The notes beneath the pieces were generated by a model. The model saw nothing but the letters and a program-made list of their open reading frames with translations, was not told where the DNA came from and did no database searches. This document shows positions 1 through 5,009 of a stretch of DNA of 5,164 bases, piece by piece (the first letter of the stretch is position 1; the number at the start of each line of letters is the position of its first letter). This DNA comes from JBEKDJ01 sp050014415 (lineage in GTDB: Bacteria > Desulfobacterota > BSN033 > UBA1163), in assembly GCA_050014415.1 (NCBI GenBank), contig JBEKDJ010000362.1, positions 1-5,164 of the forward strand, read 5' to 3'. The translations under genes and the position numbers were made by a program.

Positions 1-1
1 G

Positions 2-1081
2 GGTGGGGTGGGTGTTATAGACATGGGTGAGGAATCTGCGACCAAGCTTGCAACGTTTACTTTCGATGCTAAGTACAACACAAAGAAATATGCCTGCGCC
101 AATTGTCCTCTCGGGTGTGGGGCGCATTATAAGGTGGATGGTGGGAAGTGGCCCGTGAAAGAGACAGACCGTCCGGAATATGAGACACTGGCAGCCTTTG
201 GGACTATGACCCTGAACGATGATGCGGAATCGATCATCAAATGCAATGATATTTGTAACAAATATGGTTTTGACACCATATCGGTTGGCGCCACTGTTGC
301 CTGGGCTATGGAATGCTACGAGAATGGGATATTCACTAAGAAAGACACTGGAGGAATTGAGTTGACTTGGGGAAATGCCGAAGCCATTGTGGCTATGACA
401 CAGGCGATTGCAGACCAGACGGGTTTCGGAAAGGTCTTGGCCCTGGGTTCGGCGAGGGCAGCAGAAAAACTGGGGAAAGGGACTGAATACCTTCAAACCG
501 TGCGAGGCATTGAGGTTCCTATGCATGATCCCCGATATTCACCCTGGTTTGCGAGAACTTACCAGTATGATCCCACACCTAGCCGACATGTGAAAGGGGG
601 ATTGGGGATAGTAGATTTTGGCTCTCCTCCTGAAGTGAAATATGGTTATGGGGATAGGGGACAAATGGATATAGGAGTCACATGTGGTACTGAAATAATG
701 AATTCATCTGGCTCGTGTATGTTTGGAGCATTTTGCACGCCGCCGGATGCCACAGCGAGGTTTATTGAAGCTGTGACGGGCTGGAATTTTAAGGGAGAAG
801 ATGTCATTCAGACAGGGAAGCGGATTATGAACATGAGACACGTATTCAATCTGCGCGAAGGCCAGAAGCCCAATGACGATGAGAATGCGCTTCCGAAGAG
901 ATGTGTTGGAGAACCACCTCTAAAAGAAGGCCCGCTGAAGGGTATCACGGTAGATCACAAAAAGTTGGCCCACTATTTCTGTGAAAGTATGGCCTGGGAT
1001 GAAGAGACTATGGTTCCAACCCGGAAATCACTTGAAGATCTTGGGGGAATGGAGGGTGTGATTCGGGATTTTTATAAGTAG
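2..1081 (+). CDS. Aldehyde:ferredoxin oxidoreductase family protein, C-terminal part (5' end outside window)
   Basis: C-terminal ~360 codons of a tungsten-dependent aldehyde:ferredoxin oxidoreductase (AOR) family enzyme. Characterised members oxidise aldehydes to acids in the cytoplasm and pass electrons to ferredoxin. The frame is open to the left edge and family members run about 600 residues, so the N-terminal tungstopterin domain lies upstream. Numbering from the GTG codon at base 8, the [4Fe-4S] ligands are Cys30, Cys33 and Cys37 (CANCPLGC), with the fourth probably Cys237 (SSGSCMF). Other family signatures are RPEYETLAAFG, NKYGFDTIS, ELTWGNAEAI, MHDPRYSP and DPTPSRH. The usual Asp that starts the second pterin-binding motif (DxxGxC) appears to be Asn232. 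The end is a TAG followed 17 bases later by a strong stem-loop. Neither a ferredoxin-like subunit nor a MoaD-like gene follows, so the substrate cannot be told. The family call is secure; the exact subfamily is not. Confidence 0.93.
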   Translation, partial: GGVGVIDMGEESATKLATFTFDAKYNTKKYACANCPLGCGAHYKVDGGKWPVKETDRPEYETLAAFGTMTLNDDAESIIKCNDICNKYGFDTISVGATVAWAMECYENGIFTKKDTGGIELTWGNAEAIVAMTQAIADQTGFGKVLALGSARAAEKLGKGTEYLQTVRGIEVPMHDPRYSPWFARTYQYDPTPSRHVKGGLGIVDFGSPPEVKYGYGDRGQMDIGVTCGTEIMNSSGSCMFGAFCTPPDATARFIEAVTGWNFKGEDVIQTGKRIMNMRHVFNLREGQKPNDDENALPKRCVGEPPLKEGPLKGITVDHKKLAHYFCESMAWDEETMVPTRKSLEDLGGMEGVIRDFYK

Positions 1082-1088
1082 ATAGGTA

Positions 1089-1145
1089 GCCCCCCCCTAG
1101 GGCAGTTGCCCAGAAGGCTGTCCGGGCAACTGCCCTCTTGAGGGC
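1089..1145 (+). terminator. Strong stem-loop after the AOR gene, probable terminator
   Basis: A perfect 13-bp inverted repeat, AGGGCAGTTGCCC (1099-1111) and GGGCAACTGCCCT (1124-1136), surrounds a 12-base loop. A run of eight C (1090-1097) and a second GGGC (1142-1145) could lengthen the stem. It begins 17 bases after the AOR stop codon, the expected place for a transcription end or an mRNA 3' stabiliser. No run of T follows directly, so it is not a textbook intrinsic terminator. Confidence 0.5.
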
Positions 1146-1208
1146 AAAACTATGGTGTTTTACTGCGTTCGATTTCAAGAGAAAAATAGTGCCAGTGTCA
1201 GGGATGAA

Positions 1209-1225
1209 GGGGACGCTGGATCCAG
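1209..1225 (+). repeat. Element-end tag GGGGACG plus palindrome beside copy A
   Basis: GGGGACG (1209-1215) is followed directly by the perfect 10-bp palindrome CTGGATCCAG (1216-1225). It sits at the 3' end of the copy A relic, as similar GGGGA(A)CG tags do at copies B and C. I infer that it marks the original end of the element; the palindrome could be the small hairpin such single-strand transposases recognise. The opposite end of copy A is not recognisable. Confidence 0.4.
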
Positions 1226-1260
1226 GATAATTTCTTTGAGTGCGGTACTGGCTCAAAGAC

Positions 1261-1458
1261 GGCCAACCGGTTTACTGAAGAAGTCGTAACCCCAAGGCGG
1301 CGAGCAACTTCAGCACCAGGATAGCCCATCTTCCCTACCGCCAACTGACTAAACAGCCTCCTCACCCTCACCATCTCTCTTTTCTGCGTCCCCTACTGCA
1401 ACTTTGATTCTTCTATCCCTTCTTACCCAACGATTTTCTTCGTCAAAGTCGCTGAATC
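1261..1458. repeat. Direct repeat shared with 4436-4633 (RAYT C-terminal segment)
   Basis: This 198-bp block aligns without gaps to 4436-4633 in the same orientation. By hand I count about 34 differences in the first 200 columns (about 83% identity), with only about 7 in the first 100 columns, the part coding the helix-turn-helix. Both are decayed descendants of one transposase subfamily rather than a recent duplication. Confidence 0.85.
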
Positions 1459-1560
1459 GAGGACCAGAAAGGTCAGGTTGCGAAAACTGGATATTTTCCT
1501 TTTTTCCCCCTTAACCGCATTTCCTTCATGGATCTTGACACCTAATACCTTATTACTGAT

Positions 1561-1861
1561 GCCCGACACCAGCTTCTCTCTAAAAAACGATTGATTGTTC
1601 TTGGTTTGTAATGTACACCACTCTTGATTTTTTGGAAGTGGAATGTTCAGGAAGTAACTCTTGCACTTTTTCACTGCTCACGTTATATCAGATCGTCTTT
1701 CAATGTTTGTCCTTGGATGCAGACCGCACTCAAAACCACAATGGGGCATTGTTGAAGCATCAAGATCATGACAGTGAGAGTAGCAAATCCTCTCTCGTAT
1801 GAGGAAACACATACAAAACACTTGGGAGTTATAGGATAGTATTATCGAACTGAAATGGGTA
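1561..1861. other. Gene-poor gap upstream of panB
   Basis: I see no credible gene here. Short open frames on both strands lack ribosome binding sites and family-like sequence. The minus-strand frame entering copy A from this side is probably random sequence fused to the relic. The right part (from about 1800) is AT-rich and should hold the panB promoter. A TATTAT at 1840-1845 could be a -10 box, but no good -35 box sits at the proper distance, so I do not call a promoter. Confidence 0.5.
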
Positions 1862-1873
1862 GGCCAATTGGCC
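1862..1873. promoter_or_regulatory. Perfect palindrome in the panB leader, possible operator
   Basis: GGCCAATTGGCC is a perfect 12-bp palindrome ending 14 bases before the GGGAG ribosome binding site of panB (1888-1892). Its position fits a binding site for a dimeric regulator or a small leader hairpin. Nothing in the window identifies a regulator, and a single palindrome of this length can occur by chance. Confidence 0.3.
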
Positions 1874-1898
1874 CAAAGAGAGAGAAAGGGAGAAGCCT

Positions 1899-2747
1899 AT
1901 GAAGAAAAAGCTAACGCGATTGGATCTCCAAGGTATGAAACAGTCGGGCAAAAGAGCGGTCTGGATCACGGCCTACGATTACTGGACCGCCCAGTTTGCT
2001 GAGCAGGCGGGTATAGACATGATCCTGGTAGGGGACTCTTTAGGGATGTGTATCTATGGCTATGAGGGAACCGTGCCCGTGACCATGGACCAATGCATTT
2101 GGCATTCGGAAGCAGTACGGCGGGGTGCTCAGGGTACATTCATCATCGGGGACATGCCGTTTCTGTCGTATCAGGTGAATTGCGATGAAGCGGTTCGGAA
2201 TGCCGGGCGTTTCTTTAAAGAAGCCCGTGTAGATGCGATCAAATTGGAAGGGGGGCGGAGAGTCTGTCGGCAGATCAGGGCCATCTCGGATGGAGGTATG
2301 CTAGTCATGGGGCATATCGGCCTGACGCCCCAGAGTTCAGGGCAGCTAGGTGGGTTCAAGGCTCAGGGGCGCACAGTGGAGAGTGCTCTGGAGTTGATAG
2401 AGGATGCCCAGGCCATTGAAAAGGCAGGAGCGTTCTCTCTCTTGGTAGAAGCAGTGCCCCCAGAGGTCTGTAAGATCATGAGGGACGAATTGAAGATCCC
2501 CGTTTATAGTATCGGAGCAGGAATCGATGCAGACGGTCAGTTAATGATCGTAAGTGACGTATTGGGGATCTTTCAGGCCTTTACGCCGAAATTTGTGAAA
2601 AAGTATGCGGATCTTGGAGGAGAGACGCTGAAGGCACTGAAGGCCTATGTAGAGGATGTTCAGGCGGGTCGTTTTCCCGAGCCTAAACATACGTACAACA
2701 TGGTGGAAGGGGAACTTACAAAATTGATGGATGCCTTGAAGAAATAG
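1899..2747 (+). CDS. panB: 3-methyl-2-oxobutanoate hydroxymethyltransferase (ketopantoate hydroxymethyltransferase)
   Basis: First enzyme of the pantothenate branch: it transfers a hydroxymethyl group from 5,10-methylene-tetrahydrofolate to 2-oxoisovalerate, giving ketopantoate for coenzyme A synthesis in the cytoplasm. The 282-residue product is full length, slightly longer than the ~264 of E. coli PanB. Visible family motifs in order are VGDSLGM (Asp46) and GDMPF (Asp85), the two metal-binding aspartates; IKLEGG (Lys115, Glu117); VMGHIGLTPQ (His139); LLVEAVP (Glu184, equivalent to catalytic Glu181 of E. coli); and SIGAG with DGQ near the C-terminal end of the barrel. The ATG is preceded by AAAGGGAG with 6 bases between GGGAG and the start. 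The gene stands alone: panC and panD are not adjacent, and no terminator is obvious before the transposon relic 33 bases downstream. The motif set makes this a functional enzyme rather than a relic. Confidence 0.95.
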   Translation: MKKKLTRLDLQGMKQSGKRAVWITAYDYWTAQFAEQAGIDMILVGDSLGMCIYGYEGTVPVTMDQCIWHSEAVRRGAQGTFIIGDMPFLSYQVNCDEAVRNAGRFFKEARVDAIKLEGGRRVCRQIRAISDGGMLVMGHIGLTPQSSGQLGGFKAQGRTVESALELIEDAQAIEKAGAFSLLVEAVPPEVCKIMRDELKIPVYSIGAGIDADGQLMIVSDVLGIFQAFTPKFVKKYADLGGETLKALKAYVEDVQAGRFPEPKHTYNMVEGELTKLMDALKK

Positions 2748-2780
2748 CGAAAACCGTCATTCGGCCAGAACTTGGAAAAA

Positions 2781-2806
2781 GGGGAACGTAGTTGACTAAG
2801 TTGAAT
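2781..2806 (+). repeat. Left terminal repeat of the copy C element (R1)
   Basis: GGGGAACGTAG followed by the core TTGACTAAGTTGAAT. It is the reference copy of a repeat that recurs inverted at 3375-3398 (core identical), at 3614-3628 (14 of 15 core bases) and, shortened, at 3696-3711. The GTAG directly before the core recalls the GTAG tetranucleotide known at the foot of REP hairpins bound by RAYTs; that link is inference. The relic transposase frame ends inside this repeat. Confidence 0.7.
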
Positions 2807-3331
2807 TATTCTGTCGTCTCCCGAGAATCTTTGAAACCCCGGAAGTCGACACATCTACGACCCGTGCTATCTCTGACAAAGACACTCCCAACTCTCTCAC
2901 CAACTCCTCCATGATCTCTGCCCTCACCTTAGGAATCTGCCCCTCCGAGTTCCCATCTGTACCTCTTTCACATTCAATCCCTTTTCTGACTCTCTGAAAT
3001 ATGCATCCTCGTCACAAACAACCGACCGGTAGCGGTTCTGAAAAAAATAGCCGCTTCGATGATGCCAATGGTTGTAGGTAACTGAATAACCTGTAAGCAG
3101 ACGCCTACTAAACTTGGGAAATCCCGAAGGACCACTTCGCAAAAGCATATGGGCATGGTTGGTCATCAGGGACCAGGTATATTGACGTTTCTGTCTTCTG
3201 TACAAGGTTACCAATCGGGAGACGAAATGCTTTCGATCCTGATCGTCCTGAATGATCCTCCCTCTTTCGATGCCGCGAATGACCACGTGATGGAGTGTAC
3301 CAGAGGCTTCAAGCCAAGCCTGGCGGGGCAT
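2796..3331 (-). pseudogene. REP-associated tyrosine transposase (Y1_Tnp), frameshifted and internally deleted (copy C)
   Basis: Single-strand DNA transposase of the RAYT group, reading leftwards. From the ATG at 3331 it begins MPRQAWLEASGTLHHVVIRG and keeps the HUH histidines as NHAHMLL (His59, His61) and the LLTGYSV and FFQNRYRS stretches, up to about residue 111 (EDAYFRES). The family's next block, with the YIHLNP motif that I believe carries the nucleophilic tyrosine, is missing. The original frame then runs into a TGA at 2924. In the next frame the family's C-terminal helix-turn-helix appears (VRAEIMEELVRELGVSLSEI, then STSGVSKILG) and ends with TAG at 2796 inside the left terminal repeat. 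So this is one gene joined by a deletion of roughly 100 codons plus a frameshift near 2995. The upstream GTG at 3337 is in frame but ATG at 3331 matches the family start. Clearly non-functional. Confidence 0.88.
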
Positions 3332-3374
3332 ACCCACTCTCTCCTATGCTTTTAGGTTCTAAATCATCATATTT

Positions 3375-3398
3375 ATTCAACTTAGTCAAATACGTCCC
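3375..3398 (-). repeat. Right terminal repeat of the copy C element (R2)
   Basis: Reverse complement of R1: ATTCAACTTAGTCAA (3375-3389) is a perfect match to the R1 core, followed by ATACGTCCC, close to the complement of the R1 tag. It lies 44 bases before the transposase start and closes the element. The open frame of the neighbouring Rhs fragment runs into it and stops there at TAA (3382-3384). Confidence 0.7.
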
Positions 3399-3609
3399 AG
3401 CTTACGTCCTTCAGAGTGGTATCGACCTGGGTGATTCTCCCAATCTCATCCAGAGTGTAGCTGATCGTCCTTCCCGAAGGATAGGTGATGGACGTCAGGA
3501 CATTATCCTTGTTGTAGGTGTATTGGGTTGTATAGAGGATGCTGCTGATTGTCTTTTCTTCCGTGGTCAAATTCCCCTGGGCATCATAATAAATGGGATG
3601 TGTCCCCAG
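3382..3609 (-). pseudogene. Rhs/YD-repeat protein fragment
   Basis: Minus-strand remnant of an Rhs-family protein, large secreted or surface proteins built of tyrosine-aspartate repeats that often carry polymorphic toxins. The frame reads YYDAQGNLTTE, then YTYNKDNVLTSITYPSGRTI, SYTLDEIGRITQV: two to three YD-repeat units with the typical YxYD..G.L, YPSGR and GRI..V spacing. It is only ~70 codons, with no start region, no core-closing motif and no toxin tip. An in-frame TAA (3610-3612) precedes it, and it ends at 3382 inside terminal repeat R2, so Rhs-like sequence spans about 3399-3600. It fills exactly the space between terminal repeats R2 and R3. No continuation of Rhs is seen on the far side of the copy C element, so it is an isolated scrap rather than a gene split by that insertion. 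Confidence 0.72.
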
Positions 3610-3613
3610 TTAA

Positions 3614-3628
3614 ATTCAACTCAGTCAA
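3614..3628 (-). repeat. Solo terminal-repeat copy (R3)
   Basis: ATTCAACTCAGTCAA matches 14 of 15 bases of the R2 core in the same orientation, but no transposase is attached. On its left it adjoins GTCCCC (complement of a GGGGAC tag, 3602-3607) and the Rhs fragment. It may be a solo end left by a deleted element or a REP-like site. Confidence 0.55.
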
Positions 3629-3695
3629 CCCCATCCCTCAGGATTATTTCTTGAATGCTGAGACCCAACCCCATGTTTCTCTAAAATACTTAAAT

Positions 3696-3711
3696 AACTT
3701 AACTACGTCCC
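3696..3711 (-). repeat. Shortened solo terminal-repeat copy (R4)
   Basis: AACTTAACTACGTCCC equals the complement of R1 (AACTTAgtcaACTACGTTCCC) with the four bases GTCA lost and the tag in its CGTCCC form. It has the same orientation as R2 and R3. A 7-bp inverted repeat, TGAGACC (3659-3665) and GGTCTCA (3712-3718), encloses it, so the 60-bp block between R3 and the next promoter may be a small non-autonomous relic. Low complexity of the AT-rich part leaves some chance of coincidence. Confidence 0.4.
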
Positions 3712-3762
3712 GGTCTCACTTGGTGGCCCAGGGCGTTGCTGTATCAATAGCGAGAAGAACAT

Positions 3763-3791
3763 TTCATCTTTTTTTATCTCTGTGCTATGAT
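3763..3791 (+). promoter_or_regulatory. Probable sigma70 promoter (extended -10) for the 116-aa gene
   Basis: TATGAT (3786-3791) matches the -10 consensus at five of six positions and is preceded by TGC, making an extended -10 element. Seventeen bases upstream is a weak -35 candidate, TTCATC (3763-3768), beside a T-rich tract. It lies 36 bases before the ATG of the small gene at 3828, giving a short leader with the ribosome binding site. Confidence 0.5.
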
Positions 3792-3827
3792 GTGGTAACG
3801 TTAGATCGTATTAGGTGGGGTGAAATA

Positions 3828-4178
3828 ATGATGGATATGATTAAAGAGGTAAGGAGAATCCCAGGGATTGAAATCAGACCAAACTCAAAAGAACCTGAAT
3901 ATTTTGAAGCAGTTATTAACAAAGGGGATCTTGAATTACTCCTTTCTTTATTAAGAAAACATTTAGGCCCTGCAGCTAAGGAGCCAGGAAAGGAGGCAAA
4001 ACTACCGATAGAAATTCAGAGGGGGGTTAATGCTGGGGGTGGCTTACGAATCGAGCAATCCTTTTTCTATAGGAAAGAGGATAAACAGGTCATATTCGCT
4101 ACCCTTTGGTCCTGGGTGTCTAATCCTAATAAAATAACTTTAAAATCTGGGATATGGAAATTGAACCCTGCGAACTGA
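3828..4178 (+). CDS. Hypothetical protein, 116 aa
   Basis: I do not recognise this family. The open frame extends further upstream to 3549, but that part overlaps the Rhs fragment and terminal repeats and is not protein-like. The ATG at 3828 is chosen because AGGTGGGG (3813-3820) sits 7 bases upstream and a good -10 box lies before it; ATG 3831 is an alternative. The product has no signal peptide or membrane segment. Residues 34-46 (DLELLLSLLRKHL) look like an amphipathic helix, then comes a Lys/Glu/Pro-rich linker (48-60), and the last ~55 residues alternate hydrophobic and charged residues like beta strands (IEQSFFYRKEDKQVIFATLW, then SWVSN), with three Trp. It looks like a small soluble cytoplasmic alpha/beta protein. 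It is more AT-rich than AOR or panB and is surrounded by transposon debris, suggesting acquisition by transfer. Confidence 0.65.
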   Translation: MMDMIKEVRRIPGIEIRPNSKEPEYFEAVINKGDLELLLSLLRKHLGPAAKEPGKEAKLPIEIQRGVNAGGGLRIEQSFFYRKEDKQVIFATLWSWVSNPNKITLKSGIWKLNPAN

Positions 4179-4374
4179 TAATTTCTTCGGGAATGATGCA
4201 ATAAAGAGTAGCATCCATAAAATCAAGAGGATTGGTTAAGGGTAGAGTAGAGAACTGGCATAGGAGTAAGGGGTCAGATTCGTTGATTGCATCTTATTCA
4301 AGAATTGATGCGCCTTCTCAACTTCTACCTTAAAACATCTCCTCTCTTAACCAACAAATAATCCCGTCAAGAAA
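4179..4374. other. Gap with small inverted repeats and a GGGGTCA end-like motif
   Basis: No gene is visible. A GATGC/GCATC inverted repeat (4195-4199 and 4211-4215) follows the 116-aa gene and might end its transcript, though no T run follows. GCATC/GATGC recurs inverted at 4289-4293 and 4307-4311, just after GGGGTCAGATTCG (4270-4282). GGGGTCAG sequences often flank RAYT elements, so this could be an end of another lost element. A perfect 9-bp inverted repeat, TTGGTTAAG (4232-4240) and CTTAACCAA (4346-4354), encloses it, outlining a possible 123-bp miniature element. Confidence 0.35.
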
Positions 4375-4404
4375 GGGGACGTCGGTTCTAAAACATTCTA
4401 GAAC
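4375..4404 (+). repeat. Element-end tag GGGGACG plus hairpin beside copy B
   Basis: GGGGACGTCG (4375-4384) is followed by a hairpin, GTTCTA (4385-4390) and TAGAAC (4399-4404), with an 8-base loop. The stop codon of the copy B relic (TAG, 4388-4390 on the minus strand) lies in the stem. The arrangement of G-tag, short palindrome, then transposase 3' end parallels copy A at 1209-1225, though the palindrome sequences differ. Confidence 0.5.
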
Positions 4405-4735
4405 ACTTCTTTAAATCCGCTACCTCGTCAGAAACGGCCAACCGATTTACTGAAGAAGTCGTAACCCCAAGGTGGCGAGCAACTTCAGCGCCAGGATAAC
4501 CCATCTTCCCTACCGCCAATTGACAAAACAGCCTTCTCGCTCTCACCACCTCTTTCTTCCGCATCCCCGACCTCAAATCTAATTCCTCTATTCCTTCCCC
4601 CCTTGCGATTCTCTTCGCCAAGGTCGCTGGATCAGTACCTTCCGAAACAGTCTCACGGTTTGCTTTTCTCTTTCCTCGGCCTCAGACAAGTAGAGAATGG
4701 ATGTCAGGCTCATACTACTCACCCAGTATTGCATT
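4388..4735 (-). pseudogene. REP-associated tyrosine transposase remnant, C-terminal part (copy B)
   Basis: The best kept of the three RAYT tails here. The last ~82 codons are open: TDPATLAKRIARGEGIEELD, then SGMRKKEVVRARRLF, QLAVGKMGYPGAEVARHLGV and TTSSVNRLAVSDEV, the C-terminal helix-turn-helix that contacts element-end DNA in this family. Further upstream the family sequence continues in a different frame (SILYLSEAEEREKQTVRLFR, at about 4640-4710), showing a frameshift near 4640, and fades at about 4735 around a decayed ILGSS-like stretch. The HUH catalytic domain is missing entirely. The in-frame ATG at 4621 could give a 77-residue DNA-binding peptide, but no ribosome binding site supports it. 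Bases 4436-4633 are the partner of copy A. Non-functional as a transposase. Confidence 0.82.
4436..4633. repeat. Direct repeat shared with 1261-1458 (RAYT C-terminal segment)
   Basis: Second member of the ~198-bp direct repeat described at 1261-1458. This copy keeps the open frame where the other has two stops. The two repeats lie 3175 bp apart in the same orientation, bracketing panB, copy C, the Rhs scrap and the 116-aa gene, so recombination between them could delete the interval. Confidence 0.85.
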
Positions 4736-4909
4736 GGGTTTGTTTACCTCTTATTCGATCCTCAGAGGCCGCTCCATGGGAATGAATATCAAAGCGGGAA
4801 GAATCTGTCAATAGTATAGGCACCTTCACTTCAAATCAGGATTTAGATATTCGGCTTTTGAATTTGAAACAAGAATATCAAACATCTTTAGTCAGGATCC
4901 ATCATCCAG
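4736..4909. other. Gap with repeated GAATATC motifs upstream of the ABC-transporter promoter
   Basis: No gene is supported. GAATATCAAA occurs twice as a direct repeat (4784-4793 and 4873-4882), and an inverted copy, GATATTC (4846-4852), faces the second at a 20-base distance. These might be operator half-sites for the promoter just downstream, but no regulator is adjacent and the stretch is AT-rich, so chance is possible. Confidence 0.3.
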
Positions 4910-4939
4910 TTGACAACTTCCCTCTCTGCCCGATATATA
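4910..4939 (+). promoter_or_regulatory. Sigma70-type promoter for the ABC transporter gene
   Basis: TTGACA (4910-4915) is a perfect -35 box. Eighteen bases downstream is TATATA (4934-4939), a fair -10 box (ATATAT at 17 bases also fits). Transcription would start near 4946, giving a leader of about 95 bases before the ABC ATPase. GGAT/ATCC (4895-4908 region) forms a small inverted repeat just before the -35 box and could be a regulator site; this is weak. Confidence 0.6.
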
Positions 4940-5009
4940 GAAAGGACAGGCAGATAGAATGTTCGCACCGTATTTAGTTGAAGAATAAGTGATTTCACCC
5001 CGCCCCATA

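Larger units (their letters stand above)
1198..1560 (-). pseudogene. REP-associated tyrosine transposase remnant, C-terminal domain (copy A)
   Basis: Minus-strand relic of the C-terminal part of a RAYT (Y1 transposase family). The clear part reads QLAVGKMGYPGAEVARRLG followed by VTTSSVNRLAV, the DnaA-like helix-turn-helix that ends these transposases. Going upstream in the same frame, sequence matching the 'LAKRIARGEGIEEL' stretch of copy B is broken by two stop codons (KKIVG*EGIEESKLQ*GTQK). A more degraded segment (DSATLTKK preceded by GNAVKGEKRKISS) continues to about 1560. The catalytic HUH domain is absent. The frame ends at a TGA at 1198-1200, and similarity to copy B is lost after the RLAV motif. 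Bases 1261-1458 align without gaps to copy B. The upstream limit is uncertain. This is a non-functional fossil. Confidence 0.8.
2781..3398. mobile_element. 618-bp decayed RAYT element with inverted terminal repeats (copy C)
   Basis: The boundaries are set by a perfect 15-bp inverted repeat, TTGACTAAGTTGAAT at 2792-2806 and its reverse complement at 3375-3389. Each is flanked on the outside by a G-rich tag containing ACGTA (GGGGAACGTAG on the left, complement of a GGGACGTAT on the right). Inside is one broken minus-strand transposase gene filling almost the whole length. No clear target duplication is visible, as expected for HUH/Y1 elements. The left end starts 33 bases after the panB stop codon; the right end abuts an Rhs gene fragment. 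The element should not move by itself because its transposase is damaged. Confidence 0.75.

Noticed and set aside
1386..1395. GCGTCCCCTAC-like string as a possible right end of copy A
   Set aside because: It lies inside the transposase coding relic and the same place in copy B reads GCATCCCCGAC, so it is coding sequence rather than an element end.
1611..1802. 63-codon plus-strand open frame before panB
   Set aside because: No ribosome binding site, unnatural composition (Ser, Cys, His, Gln rich) and no family-like pattern; it looks like chance.
2748..2780. Insertion of the copy C element into an Rhs gene
   Set aside because: Only one side of the element has Rhs-like sequence; the other side is the panB 3' end and a 33-base spacer with no YD-repeat coding.
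3149..3654. Plus-strand open frames across the copy C and Rhs region
   Set aside because: They are antisense to clearly recognisable transposase and Rhs sequence and read through the terminal repeat.
3549..3827. N-terminal extension of the 116-aa gene's open frame to a 209-aa protein
   Set aside because: The extra part runs through the opposite strand of the Rhs fragment and through terminal repeats R3 and R4, has no ribosome binding site, and the good site and promoter lie before ATG 3828.
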